NCBI GenBank assembly: GCA_002900995.3 | Contig: PJEW03000020.1 | Location: 1-64,000 of the forward strand | From: Ganoderma boninense | Lineage: Eukaryota > Basidiomycota > Agaricomycetes > Polyporales > Polyporaceae | Reading direction: 5' to 3' | DNA length: 64,000 nt | Shown: piece after piece, positions 48,233 to 59,170 of the stretch | How positions within the stretch are numbered: position 1 is the stretch's first letter | Layout: every line of letters begins with the position of its first letter | Program-made: the position numbers and the translations under genes | Notes under the pieces: model-generated | What the model was told of the DNA's origin: nothing | Databases searched by the model: none | What the model saw: the letters and a program-made list of their open reading frames with translations, nothing else

Positions 48233-49856
48233 TCACTGGCGAGCTTTTAGAACGTTGACAACAGAAACAAATATTGGCCATGCCGAGACAAGCATAATTA
48301 GAGGGGAGCCGATGTCAATGTAAGCCCCATCTGCTTCGGCGCGGAACTGTGGCGTGACAAACTCGTACGCCTGCTGATGCGCCTCCTCTCCCCCAATTTG
48401 ATCACGAAGCTCCTTGATCAACTCTGGTCGCACACAAACCCTACAATCTCTTGCGGTGGGTCGCAAATGAGTAGGACAGGTCCATATGTGTGTCGGTGAC
48501 GTTCCCGACGGGAGGTCTTTGTCTTTCTGGCGGCGAACGGTGTGATTGTTCCAATAATCCTTGTATTCATCGAGGCGTTCCTGCACCAGGGGCGGCCAAA
48601 GCCAGTTGAAGACATTGCTGACAAAATATTAGACCACGTCAAGGTCTGAAAGGAAGAAGGATCGCTCACACGTGGATGGGATCATTCGAGTCGAACGTCG
48701 CAGCACCGCTCAGGATGATGTCACGGATATTGTGGCCTTCCCCTTGCCGAAGCCACGGCCAGAACCCTTCAATTGGTGTGTTGTGCTTACTTTGCACTTG
48801 GATCCACGGCTTGAACTCGCTTTCAGGTATGTCCGGTGCTGCATCTCGTCTGCGATGTGTGTGCGCCCAAGGTTAAGTTCAGACATAGTGCACGATGGAT
48901 CCCACAAACCTAAGGGTTTTCTGGAACTCAATCATCGTCCCAGTCTCTGATCCTTTATCGCTTACTACTGTCATTGGAACGGCTACGACAAACGATGTGA
49001 GCTTAAATATCTATGACATGGGCAACGGAAAACTCACCGCAAAACAATTCCACAACGTCAAGGTATAGATGGGCACAAGTCGAAGCAAGGCGTACATTCG
49101 GTAGAACCCTTAGGGTGAGGACAAACCCGCCCCATAGATCTCTATACGCATAGATAGGCAGCGAGACTGGTCCAAGACAAAGAGCTTGAGAAGACAATTT
49201 CTCGTGCCCGTCCACGTGGACTTGATGCATGGGCCCGATGCAATCCAAGGGGACTCGTGGAATAGCTCCTCTGCATTTTCCTGGGAAGCGAAGGTCGAAC
49301 TCATGGTCGAAATGGTCGTGCAAGACTTCTCGAAGTTCATCGCTGAGACATAGTCAGGGTGAATGCGACGCTGGGATTGTCGTGCGGCTCACCGGGTCAC
49401 TGATATATCCTTGTTGGCTAAACGTTGTCGCACTTGTCGTACACCCCACCGGCCCTGGATATCGCTCGCCTTGAGGTCTAAAATGCTTTGACGGTGCTTT
49501 GTTGGGTCCCCACTGGTGGCTTGAACGCGAACAGTAGGAACGCCAAGACGGCGGCGCAGCTTGTACATCGACATGCGACTTTGCTTTTGTCAAACATACC
49601 ACTATTCTCCATAACGTACAGCACTCACCTCATTGGACATCCTGCAGCTTCAAGTCTAGCTAACTGCTCCGCAACCGACAGCCCTGCTCCATCCTTCTCA
49701 CGGTTGAACTGCCTGAAGAGCTTTATGAGAGCCGAATCGTCGAGAGCAATGGCTGTTCAAAGTAGTCAATCAGAGTATTTCACTGCATCTCTGTAGTAAA
49801 CATATGCGCCTACTGAGTCTGCCGCCATATTGATTGTTTCCATTGACGTTGACCAT
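48233..49856 (-). CDS. DDE integrase-core protein (arm 1, intact)
   Basis: Transposase/integrase of a basidiomycete retroviral-integrase-like family. Seven minus-strand exons (49814-49856, 49629-49752, 49393-49578, 49038-49342, 48910-48982, 48670-48849, 48233-48617) total 1296 nt, 432 codons with no internal stop. An N-terminal helix-turn-helix-like region reads EQLARLEAAGCPM then MYKLRRRLGVPTVR. The catalytic triad is visible: Asp162 in HQVHVDGHEKL, Asp228 in TVVSDKGSET and Glu271 in HNTPIEGFWPW. YAYRDLWGGFVLTLRVLPN lies between the first two. The C-terminal exon (NWLWPPLVQERLDEYKDYW onward) is typical of the family. No terminal inverted repeats or target-site duplication were identified, so the element's borders are unknown. 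The arm 2 copy is frameshifted. Confidence 0.85.
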
Positions 49857-49869
49857 GACTAAAAAAGGG

Positions 49870-50870
49870 GGCTGGCGGGCGTCGTGAGTTGCAGGCCCTG
49901 TGGCTTGAAATGGACGCAATCCGACCCAAGACATACCTCAAGGCTGGCAGAATGAAAGTTAGGAATGGAAAGTGGGTGTTCGATGTTTGGTTTGCAGAGA
50001 TGTTCGAACCATCGGGTCGTCTCGGTTCTGTCCCGGCCCGTCCCCGAACCTTACCCGAACCCGGACATCCCGGACACCTTCCCGTCTCTGCCTGGTTTGG
50101 TGGTTGGGATGGAGTTTCAAACGTCCACCATACAACACTAGACGCCCCAACTTCCGCACTCTAGCAACTCCAAGTGCTACTACCTTCGCAATGGCCGGGC
50201 TAGACTTAGCTCCAAACACTGTACGTTCAATCCGGTTCGATACGTTCGTCGGGAGAGGGTGTGAAGTTCACGGTAGACTTGCTCGCAACAGGATAGAAAA
50301 CAAACTTTCAGCACTCACGCGTACTCACGAGCGGATGTGGAAAGGCGTGGCCTCCGTGCCTCTGTAAGAACTGCTCATCCCTTTTCAGACGGCCTCAGCG
50401 TGCCCAGCAGAAATACACCCAGCCCACCACTGCCTAGTGGCCCGACTTCGACCTTCCTTCTATGACGACCTGTGTCTCGAACACAAACCCTCGTTTTATC
50501 CGTCGAAGTGCGTACCACATTCCCTGGGCACTTGTATCGCACCACCCCCGGCCGACCCTGGCGGCACGAGGTCCACCCGTTTCTGGCCTGGGACTCGGAG
50601 TTGGACCCTGGTTCGATCGCTTGTCCCCTCAGCAGGCTCTCGATACGCCGATGGCCACGACATCCATCAGCAAGAATATCCGGCTCATTTATATGACCTC
50701 TACAACGGCTACAACTCCCCATCTTACCGCCATGCCTCTCCCCATCCGAATTGGCCTCTCTATCCGAAGGCTACCCGAGCCGTTCCTCCTGCTTCTCCGA
50801 GTCTCAATATGCCCCTCCTTCTCCCCCCATCCCGTCCTGAGCTTCGAAAAGGCCATCCTTATGCAAAATA
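49870..50870. other. No gene recognised (arm 1)
   Basis: 5' flank of the integrase. Plus-strand frames such as 49889-50164 start without an ATG and show no motif. Confidence 0.4.
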
Positions 50871-50879
50871 TCGGCTCGA

Positions 50880-52290
50880 CGTAAATGGGATACCCAGGAG
50901 TAACTCTCCACAATACATTGCAGACGTCAGCGACCCCTCGAGTCCGAAGTACGGGCAGCATCTCTGCAGGTCTGGGGTGCGTCCGCCGTTGCTTAACTTC
51001 GAATTGACTTAACCCTTGGCATTAGGTGGCCCGATTTGTTTCCCCGAGAACTGACAGCGTCGAGGCTGTGGCCGATTGGCTCAGGGACCATGGTCTCTCG
51101 GTGGAGTCGCGTTCATACTCGGGCGAAAAACTGACTGTCCGCGTATCTGCGACGCACGCGAACACGAGGCTCGCCGCCAAGTTCACAGCGTACACGCACG
51201 ATGCCATAAACACAACCATGGTCCGCACACGCTCCTGAGGACCCATGTATGTGTATTTGCACGAACACGTTGCGTTTGTTTACCCTACAAGCCAGTCATG
51301 CGCAATCAGTACGGAACCCGGCTATTTACAGACACTCTACGCCATCCCCACAACGCAGGCCACCTCTTTCGAGCAACAGCTTGTGTATGCGAGTGGCGTT
51401 CGAGGGACGAGTCAACCGAAATGATCTGCAGGTCGGTCGGCAGCGGAGTCACTCAAGGCCGCTATTATTAGGCTGACAATCCTGGTGCTGCAGGCCTTTC
51501 TTGCGGAGGTCAGGCCCGATCCCAAGAATGGGACGTATGGCTCAGTATGTTCTCCCTTCCTTTTTCTATTTGCGGGAGATGGCGAACCTCCGTCTACCAC
51601 ATTGTGCAGCCACTATGGTCAGCTCGGTCTCCTCGGAACGTTGGTTATCTTTGCATCAGGAGACAGCGGGGCTGTTGGCGGCAGCTCCGGTGGGAACAGC
51701 GGCTGCCAGAGTCTGGCACCATTTGTGCCATCGTTCCTATTCACTTGCCCGTCGCAAGCGTCTTCCAGGCAGCGCCTCCTCGTTGAGACGTATCTCAGCT
51801 TGAGCTCTGTATCTCTAGTGTCACATCTGCCCGTACGACGCAAGGCATCAAGCCTGAAGTTGCTGCAAGTTTTTCGTCTGGGGGTTTCTCGCGCATCTTC
51901 TCCCAGCCATCTTACCAGGAGGCGATCGACGCTTTCCTCCAGAAACAGGAAAGTGCGAATGCGGGCCAGTTTAATGTTAGCGGGCGCGCCTACCCTGATG
52001 TAGCCACTCAAGGCGTGAACTTTAGCATTCGCTCAGGCGGGAAAGCGTACAGCTTCACTGGAACGAGCGCGTCAAGGCCAACATTCGTGAGCATCATCGC
52101 GCTGGTTCACGACCGACTGCTCGCCGCTGGAAGGAGCCCGCTCGGGTTGTTGAACCATCCCTTGTACTCGAACGCCACTGTTACATTCACATCACATCAG
52201 CAAAAGTGGGTGGTGTGTTGTCACAGGCTATCGCATATGGCGTCGTTAGTAGTGCCCGGTCATTCCCGAATTTCATGGTAGAAGACACAC
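50880..52290 (+). pseudogene. S53 (sedolisin/tripeptidyl peptidase) pseudogene, arm 1
   Basis: Relic of a secreted acid serine peptidase. Pro-domain pieces are IADVSDPSSPKYGQHL (about 50915) and VARFVSPRTDSVEAVADWLR followed by HANTRLAAKFTAYTH (51026-51200). Catalytic-domain pieces in changing frames are LYAIPTTQATSFEQQ (about 51330), GTLVIFASGDSGAVGGSSGG with the oxyanion Asp (about 51635-51690), ASFSSGGFSRIFSQPSYQEA (about 51870) and the nucleophile motif TGTSASRPTFVSIIAL (about 52055-52105), then LLAAGRSPLGLLNHPLYSNA. Stops and frameshifts break it. Mirror copy at 56738-58148. Confidence 0.75.
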
Positions 52291-52570
52291 TAGAGCTGGT
52301 AGAATATGGTCATAGAGGTCTGACCTGATTGGAAGACATGCGAGATTTGGTCGGTTACGATCTTACTGCCCAGGCGTACCGGTCAGATATGATCAAGTCC
52401 GACCAGCACCATGCTGACCATATGCTATCATATACGGTCTAGACAGTCGTGTTCCCCGATAGCAATCGGTCGACATCTACCGGGGCCGGCTGGCCAATAA
52501 ATATACTACCAGGATCTTGGTCCCCAGGCACTCACGCTAAAACGGATACGACATACATTGATTTGATGAT

Positions 52571-54300
52571 TTAGGGGAATATAAGATTGAGGAAGGCAAA
52601 GGTACAACACAGGGTATCGATCAAGAGAGGGCTACTCGGATTAGGTGCCGAGGGCTGAACTCGGACGGAACATGCGAGTATGAGGCAAATCAGTGCATTG
52701 CGTGTGTGCCTACCCGTTACGAAGCACAGAAGACCATCCTGTTGATGCACGTTGAGATGCATGCACAGCTGAATATGGTGCATGACTTACCAGTAGATAC
52801 TCCACGCTGTCTCCGATGCCAAGAACGCCCCGGTCCTCAGCCTCCTTGTTCTCCGAACCCGTCCGGGCCCCGTCCTCGTCGTCCTCGTCATCAGTATCGC
52901 CCTGCTTCTGATGCTCATAATTGCCAGCGCTGCCCTTGCCACCTTCGTCCACATCGTCACCACCATGCTTGCGCTTGCGCCCAGAACGGTGAGACGCCTC
53001 CGTCTCGGTCCACCCACTCTGCAGTGCTTGAGAGTGCAAACCACGCCTGCAAAAATGTGCAAGAGAAATGGATGAGTGACTAATGATGTCGTGCGTGGTG
53101 AACTCACGATGGCGGCGGAGCGGACAATGCTTTCGACGGTCGCTTTCTTGATGTCGTGCTCCTTGCCGACAAACTGCTGGCCCTTCTTACCCTTGCGATA
53201 ACCCGAAATTGCGCAGGCCGAGCCGAGATAGATGATTTGGTAGACCTGGTAGGTCTATGTAAGTCTTCGGCCGCTGGCGCGTCGGCGGAGTGCACACTCG
53301 TGTTCAGGCGGCATTCAGATTGCAAGAGGCCATTGAGTTTATCCTCCCGGTTGTAGGAAGCGTGGTTGTAGATTGCAAATGGCCAGTAGACGCCGAGAAG
53401 GTGGTAGGTATCATCTTCGGGGTCTGCGTCAATCACACCTTGGCAGAAGCTGTATGTAGCAGTTGTGGTGTGACAGGTTGTGAGCGATGTTCCCTATTCC
53501 AGATTACAGAGGACTTACACGTCAGGATCCCGGTGAAACTCATCAAGTCGGTCTACTGGACAGAGCAGGCGGCATGTCGCCGTGTTTTTGAGGCCTCGAC
53601 GATGCTTCTGGTTGCTCTTGATGTTAAGATCAAGGGCTTCGACGATGTCCTTGTTGACTCCGATGAGGTCGTTGTTGCTAACCTTGCCGTTGACTTTCGA
53701 TGTCTGTGGAAGCGTTCGTCAACAAAGGGGGGAAGGGTCAAGTGTACTGTGCAGATACAGCTTACAAAGTCTGCGAACGTCCTGATAAGAGAAGGGCACT
53801 CGCGGAAGAACTGGATGTTGGCTTTGAGCTCGGGAAACGCATCGAGGATAAGGTGTAAAACACCTTCGTCTTCCCCGGTGTCGTCAACCTCGGTTGATTG
53901 GCTGTGATAGAGTAAACGAAGGGGTAGACGAATGATGCATTGTACAACTCACAGGACTGGACGGTCTTCGAATCCCATGTCGCTCGAAACGACGCCGTTG
54001 GTCAACGCGCGTTCTCCGACTTCTATTGAATGAGAGTCGCTGCAGATAGAGACGTACATGGTGAGCGTAAGCGACATGTCTCACTAAATGGCTTACCTGG
54101 CAGGGCCATAGAGAACGTAGATGAGGTGTGTCCATTCGCCATCATCAGGTCGCTGTGGGGCAGCCGGGGCCTCGGAGTCGTCGTGGTCGGCGTAGACTGC
54201 GTGGGTTCTCGGCGGCTCTGGTTGCGGTTCATTGCGGGACTTGCGTGAAGAAGGGGGGGGGGGCGGTCGAGGGCTGTCGAGTCGAACCGCAAATGACACT
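52571..54300 (-). CDS. DUF6698-like gene crossing the arm 1/spacer border
   Basis: Pieces read right to left. N-terminal exon: DDGEWTHLIYVLYGPA (about 54130). Next: VGERALTNGVVSSDMGFED; FPELKANIQFFRECPSLIRT; then QKHRRGLKNTATCRLLCPVD (RGFxxxxTGRLLCP-like block, about 53600); YHLLGVYWPFAIYNHASYNR and LNGLLQSECRLN (about 53370-53310). Across the junction at 53297, VYQIIYLGSACAISGYRKGK and WFALSSTAEWVDRDGG follow (to about 52990), then an acidic tail (DTDDEDDEDG). Introns with GTAAG/GTGAG donors separate most pieces. The block order matches the relic at 8684-10340. The segment after WVDRDGG changes frame and the usual WWNxQVF block is not seen, so the 3' part may be damaged. Role unknown. Confidence 0.5.
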
Positions 54301-54599
54301 CACTTGCGGGGCAATGTCAGACTGAGATGAACGCTGACGATCGTGAGGGAATGACCACCAGAAAAGTGAGGGGTTGAGGTGCTGCCGGAGATAGAACAAT
54401 GTGCCAGAGTCAGAAAACAGGATAACAAGGAGGGACTTGAGGCCTCGAGGCCTGACCCCAGGACCAGGAGCGCTACCGGACGCTGGCTGAAGCTAAGCCA
54501 GCTATGTTACTGTAAGCCTCAGGCTGAGGAAGGCCTGAAACATTTGCGATATTAGCGCCCATCGGGCACTCCAGAGCACCCACCAGTCGTTTGGCTCCG

Positions 54600-55730
54600 T
54601 CCTCTGTGCATTTGACCATCGGCTTTCTACTATGTCTCTATCTTGTCATATCGCTCATGTGGTCCTTTCGTTGCGCAGACCTCACAAGGTCTCGATGTCC
54701 ACTGGAAAACCTGCAAGTAGCGAGACCTCGCAACGGAACAGACCTTCAACAAGCGGAAAGCTCATACCGAAGTCGCCGAACACACTCGAAAGTGTGCGCG
54801 CCAGGAGGAGCAAGGGAGTCAGCACCGATGTATGCCTATGGTGAGTGTACCGTACGTACGGGTTTCATACAGTATGCTAAACTGTAGATTGTCTTGTCAG
54901 TTCACCTCCCAAACACCCGAGCCTAGTTGCGCCTGAGCTCCCAAATCCTAGTGGTCGTCCCCGTCGTGCTACCCGGCTTGAAGGCCTCCCAAATGATTCC
55001 GCGACTTCGTTCCATCCCTGCGTAATCGGAGTGCATTACATTCTCAGTTTGGACATCATTTCCCTTTCCCACCAGACCCTCGTTCTCCTACCCCAGACTC
55101 AGCACCCTCTCCCAACCAGAAGGCTTGTAACGATGTCGTGGTCGACTACATATTGACTGATGAGGATGCGGAAGACGGTACAACTGAGCCTGATGGTTTT
55201 GCCTGTTTCGACTCTGCTTCGACATCCTCCCCCAACGAGATCCGCTCGCCGTCCAACCCGTTGAGGAGATCTGTGACGCCCCTGGCCTGCGAGACCGGAG
55301 CAGAAATGAGATGAGTTTTCGCAGTCCATATCATCCCACCAAACACCTGCTAGTATCGCATGGCTCCGTCCTTCGATGCAAGATACTGCCAGCGTCGCAG
55401 ACGACAACAGCGATCGCGGCGAGGAAGGTGCCGACTATGGGCCATTCAACAATGCATCTCAGTTTCGCCTTAGGGACCATTTCTACGGACGCCCTGACGT
55501 TCATTCCCTCGACAACTTCTCTTACCTCCGCCATGTCTTGCGGTCCGATGCATTCAAGACCGTGGACCTTTCGAACCACAGTACACGCAAGGCCGAATAC
55601 CTTCTGGAGAGGTATGGGCCTCCGTTCGTGTATTCTCCGTGCAGATCCATGGCTGGAGTCATCTGTCGAGATCCCGCTCCCGAAGTCGCGCGTCAAGCAC
55701 AGGACTGGGGATGCTGCGCCCAAGTACCGC
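54600..55730 (+). pseudogene. Plavaka transposase N-terminus, cut at the arm 2 border
   Basis: QTSQGLDVHWKTC (about 54680) is a zinc-finger half typical of Plavaka starts. GRPRRATRLEGLPNDSATSF (about 54950) is the usual basic linker. ADYGPFNNASQFRLRDHFYG (about 55430) and KAEYLLERYG precede, in a second frame, DPWLESSVEIPLPKSRVKHR and APKYRV. The last codons run straight into 55731, where arm 2 begins and Plavaka similarity ends. An early in-frame TAG (about 54718) and a frame change mean it was already decayed or needs introns not found. No catalytic domain remains. Confidence 0.6.
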
Positions 55731-56457
55731 GTGTGCACTCCGCCGACGCGCCAGCGGCCGAAGACTTACATAGACCTACCAGGTCTACCAAATCATCTAT
55801 CTCGGCTCGGCCTGCGCAATTTCGGGTTATCGCAAGGGTAAGAAGGGCCAGCAGTTTGTCGGCAAGGAGCACGACATCAAGAAAGCGACCGTCGAAAGCA
55901 TTGTCCGCTCCGCCGCCATCGTGAGTTCACCACGCACGACATCATTAGTCACTCATCCATTTCTCTTGCACATTTTTGCAGGCGTGGTTTGCACTCTCAA
56001 GCACTGCAGAGTGGGTGGACCGAGACGGAGGCGTCTCACCGTTCTGGGCGCAAGCGCAAGCATGGTGGTGACGATGTGGACGAAGGTGGCAAGGGCAGCG
56101 CTGGCAATTATGAGCATCAGAAGCAGGGCGATACTGATGACGAGGACGACGAGGACGGGGCCCGGACGGGTTCGGAGAACAAGGAGGCTGAGGACCGGGG
56201 CGTTCTTGGCATCGGAGACAGCGTGGAGTATCTACTGGTAAGTCATGCACCATATTCAGCTGTGCATGCATCTCAACGTGCATCAACAGGATGGTCTTCT
56301 GTGCTTCGTAACGGGTAGGCACACACGCAATGCACTGATTTGCCTCATACTCGCATGTTCCGTCCGAGTTCAGCCCTCGGCACCTAATCCGAGTAGCCCT
56401 CTCTTGATCGATACCCTGTGTTGTACCTTTGCCTTCCTCAATCTTATATTCCCCTAA
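55731..56457 (+). pseudogene. 3' part of DUF6698-like gene (arm 2 copy)
   Basis: Mirror of 52571-53297. It carries VYQIIYLGSACAISGYRKGK, the GTGAGT intron after RSAAI, WFALSSTAEWVDRDGG and the acidic tail. Its 5' exons are absent because the arm ends inside the gene; Plavaka sequence lies upstream instead. It therefore cannot encode the full protein. Confidence 0.7.
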
Positions 56458-56737
56458 ATCATCAAATCAATGTATGTCGTATCCGTTTTAGCGTGAGTGC
56501 CTGGGGACCAAGATCCTGGTAGTATATTTATTGGCCAGCCGGCCCCGGTAGATGTCGACCGATTGCTATCGGGGAACACGACTGTCTAGACCGTATATGA
56601 TAGCATATGGTCAGCATGGTGCTGGTCGGACTTGATCATATCTGACCGGTACGCCTGGGCAGTAAGATTGTAACCGACCAAATCTCGCATGTCTTCCAAT
56701 CAGGTCAGACCTCTATGACCATATTCTACCAGCTCTA

Positions 56738-58148
56738 GTGTGTCTTCTACCATGAAATTCGGGAATGACCGGGCACTACTAACGACGCCATATGCGATAG
56801 CCTGTGACAACAACACCACCCACTTTTGCTGATGTGATGTGAATGTAACAGTGGCGTTCGAGTACAAGGGATGGTTCAACAACCCGAGCGGGCTCCTTCC
56901 AGCGGCGAGCAGTCGTCGTGAACCAGCGCGATGATGCTCACGAATGTTGGCCTTGACGCGCTCGTTCCAGTGAAGCTGTACGCTTTCCCGCCTGAGCGAA
57001 TGCTAAAGTTCACGCCTTGAGTGGCTACATCAGGGTAGGCGCGCCCGCTAACATTAAACTGGCCCGCATTCGCACTTTCCTGTTTCTGGAGGAAAGCGTC
57101 GATCGCCTCCTGGTAAGATGGCTGGGAGAAGATGCGCGAGAAACCCCCAGACGAAAAACTTGCAGCAACTTCAGGCTTGATGCCTTGCGTCGTACGGGCA
57201 GATGTGACACTAGAGATACAGAGCTCAAGCTGAGATACGTCTCAACGAGGAGGCGCTGCCTGGAAGACGCTTGCGACGGGCAAGTGAATAGGAACGATGG
57301 CACAAATGGTGCCAGACTCTGGCAGCCGCTGTTCCCACCGGAGCTGCCGCCAACAGCCCCGCTGTCTCCTGATGCAAAGATAACCAACGTTCCGAGGAGA
57401 CCGAGCTGACCATAGTGGCTGCACAATGTGGTAGACGGAGGTTCGCCATCTCCCGCAAATAGAAAAAGGAAGGGAGAACATACTGAGCCATACGTCCCAT
57501 TCTTGGGATCGGGCCTGACCTCCGCAAGAAAGGCCTGCAGCACCAGGATTGTCAGCCTAATAATAGCGGCCTTGAGTGACTCCGCTGCCGACCGACCTGC
57601 AGATCATTTCGGTTGACTCGTCCCTCGAACGCCACTCGCATACACAAGCTGTTGCTCGAAAGAGGTGGCCTGCGTTGTGGGGATGGCGTAGAGTGTCTGT
57701 AAATAGCCGGGTTCCGTACTGATTGCGCATGACTGGCTTGTAGGGTAAACAAACGCAACGTGTTCGTGCAAATACACATACATGGGTCCTCAGGAGCGTG
57801 TGCGGACCATGGTTGTGTTTATGGCATCGTGCGTGTACGCTGTGAACTTGGCGGCGAGCCTCGTGTTCGCGTGCGTCGCAGATACGCGGACAGTCAGTTT
57901 TTTCGCCGAGTATGAACGCGACTCCACCGAGAGACCATGGTCCCTGAGCCAATCGGCCACAGCCTCGACGCTGTCAGTTCTCGGGGAAACAAATCGGGCC
58001 ACCTAATGCCAAGGGTTAAGTCAATTCGAAGTTAAGCAACGGCGGACGCACCCCAGACCTGCAGAGATGCTGCCCGTACTTCGGACTCGAGGGGTCGCTG
58101 ACGTCTGCAATGTATTGTGGAGAGTTACTCCTGGGTATCCCATTTACG
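56738..58148 (-). pseudogene. S53 peptidase pseudogene (arm 2 copy)
   Basis: Mirror of 50880-52290 with the same broken blocks (FASGDSGAVGG, TGTSASRP, HANTRLAAKF). Small differences are SGEK versus SAKK in the pro-domain piece, caused by two compensating single-base changes, and one-base changes near 56820 and 56913. Confidence 0.75.
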
Positions 58149-59170
58149 TCGAGCCGATATTTTGCATAAGGATGGCCTTTTCGAAGCTCAGGACGGGATG
58201 GGGGGAGAAGGAGGGCATATTGAGACTCGGAGAAGCAGGAGGAACGGCTCGGGTAGCCTTCGGATAGAGAGGCCAATTCGGATGGGGAGAGGCATGGCGG
58301 TAAGATGGGGAGTTGTAGCCGTTGTAGAGGTCATATAAATGAGCCGGATATTCTTGCTGATGGATGTCGTGGCCATCGGCGTATCGAGAGCCTGCTGAGG
58401 GGACAAGCGATCGAACCAGGGTCCAACTCCGAGTCCCAGGCCAGAAACGGGTGGACCTCGTGCCGCCAGGGTCGGCCGGGGGTGGTGCGATACAAGTGCC
58501 CAGGGAATGTGGTACGCACTTCGACGGATAAAACGAGGGTTTTGTGTTCGAGACACAGGTCGTCATAGAAGGAAGGTCGAAGTCGGGCCACTAGGCAGTG
58601 GTGGGCTGGGTGTATTTCTGCTGGCACGCTGAGGCCGTCTGAAAAGGGATGAGCAGTTCTTACAGAGGCACGGAGGCCACGCCTTTCCACATCCGCTCGT
58701 GAGTACGCGTGAGTGCTGAAAGTTTGTTTTCTATCCTGTTGCGAGCAAGTCTACCGTGAACTTCACACCCTCTCCCGACGAACGTATCGAACCGGATTGA
58801 ACGTACAGTGTTTGGAGCTAAGTCTAGCCCGGCCATTGCGAAGGTAGTAGCACTTGGAGTTGCTAGAGTGCGGAAGTTGGGGCGTCTAGTGTTGTATGGT
58901 GGACGTTTGAAACTCCATCCCAACCACCAAACCAGGCAGAGACGGGAAGGTGTCCGGGATGTCCGGGTTCGGGTAAGGTTCGGGGACGGGCCGGGACAGA
59001 ACCGAGACGACCCGATGGTTCGAACATCTCTGCAAACCAAACATCGAACACCCACTTTCCATTCCTAACTTTCATTCTGCCAGCCTTGAGGTATGTCTTG
59101 GGTCGGATTGCGTCCATTTCAAGCCACAGGGCCTGCAACTCACGACGCCCGCCAGCCCCCTTTTTTAGTC

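Larger units (their letters stand above)
45392..53297 (+). repeat. Arm 1 of a 7.9-kb inverted repeat
   Basis: This arm is the reverse complement of 55731-63633. Paired coordinates sum to about 109025-109029 along the whole length. The inner edge is sharp: GGCGGAGTGCACAC is shared, then TCGTG here versus GCGGT in the other arm. The outer edge is at CTGTCC, after which the flanks differ. By eye I counted about 19 differences, mostly single-base length changes in homopolymers plus about three substitutions. Contents: minisatellite, BTB gene, DDE integrase, S53-protease pseudogene, and the 3' end of a DUF6698-like gene. Confidence 0.95.

Noticed and set aside
53290..53907. 205-codon plus-strand open frame in the spacer
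   Set aside because: It is antisense to the better supported, spliced DUF6698-like exons and has no motif.
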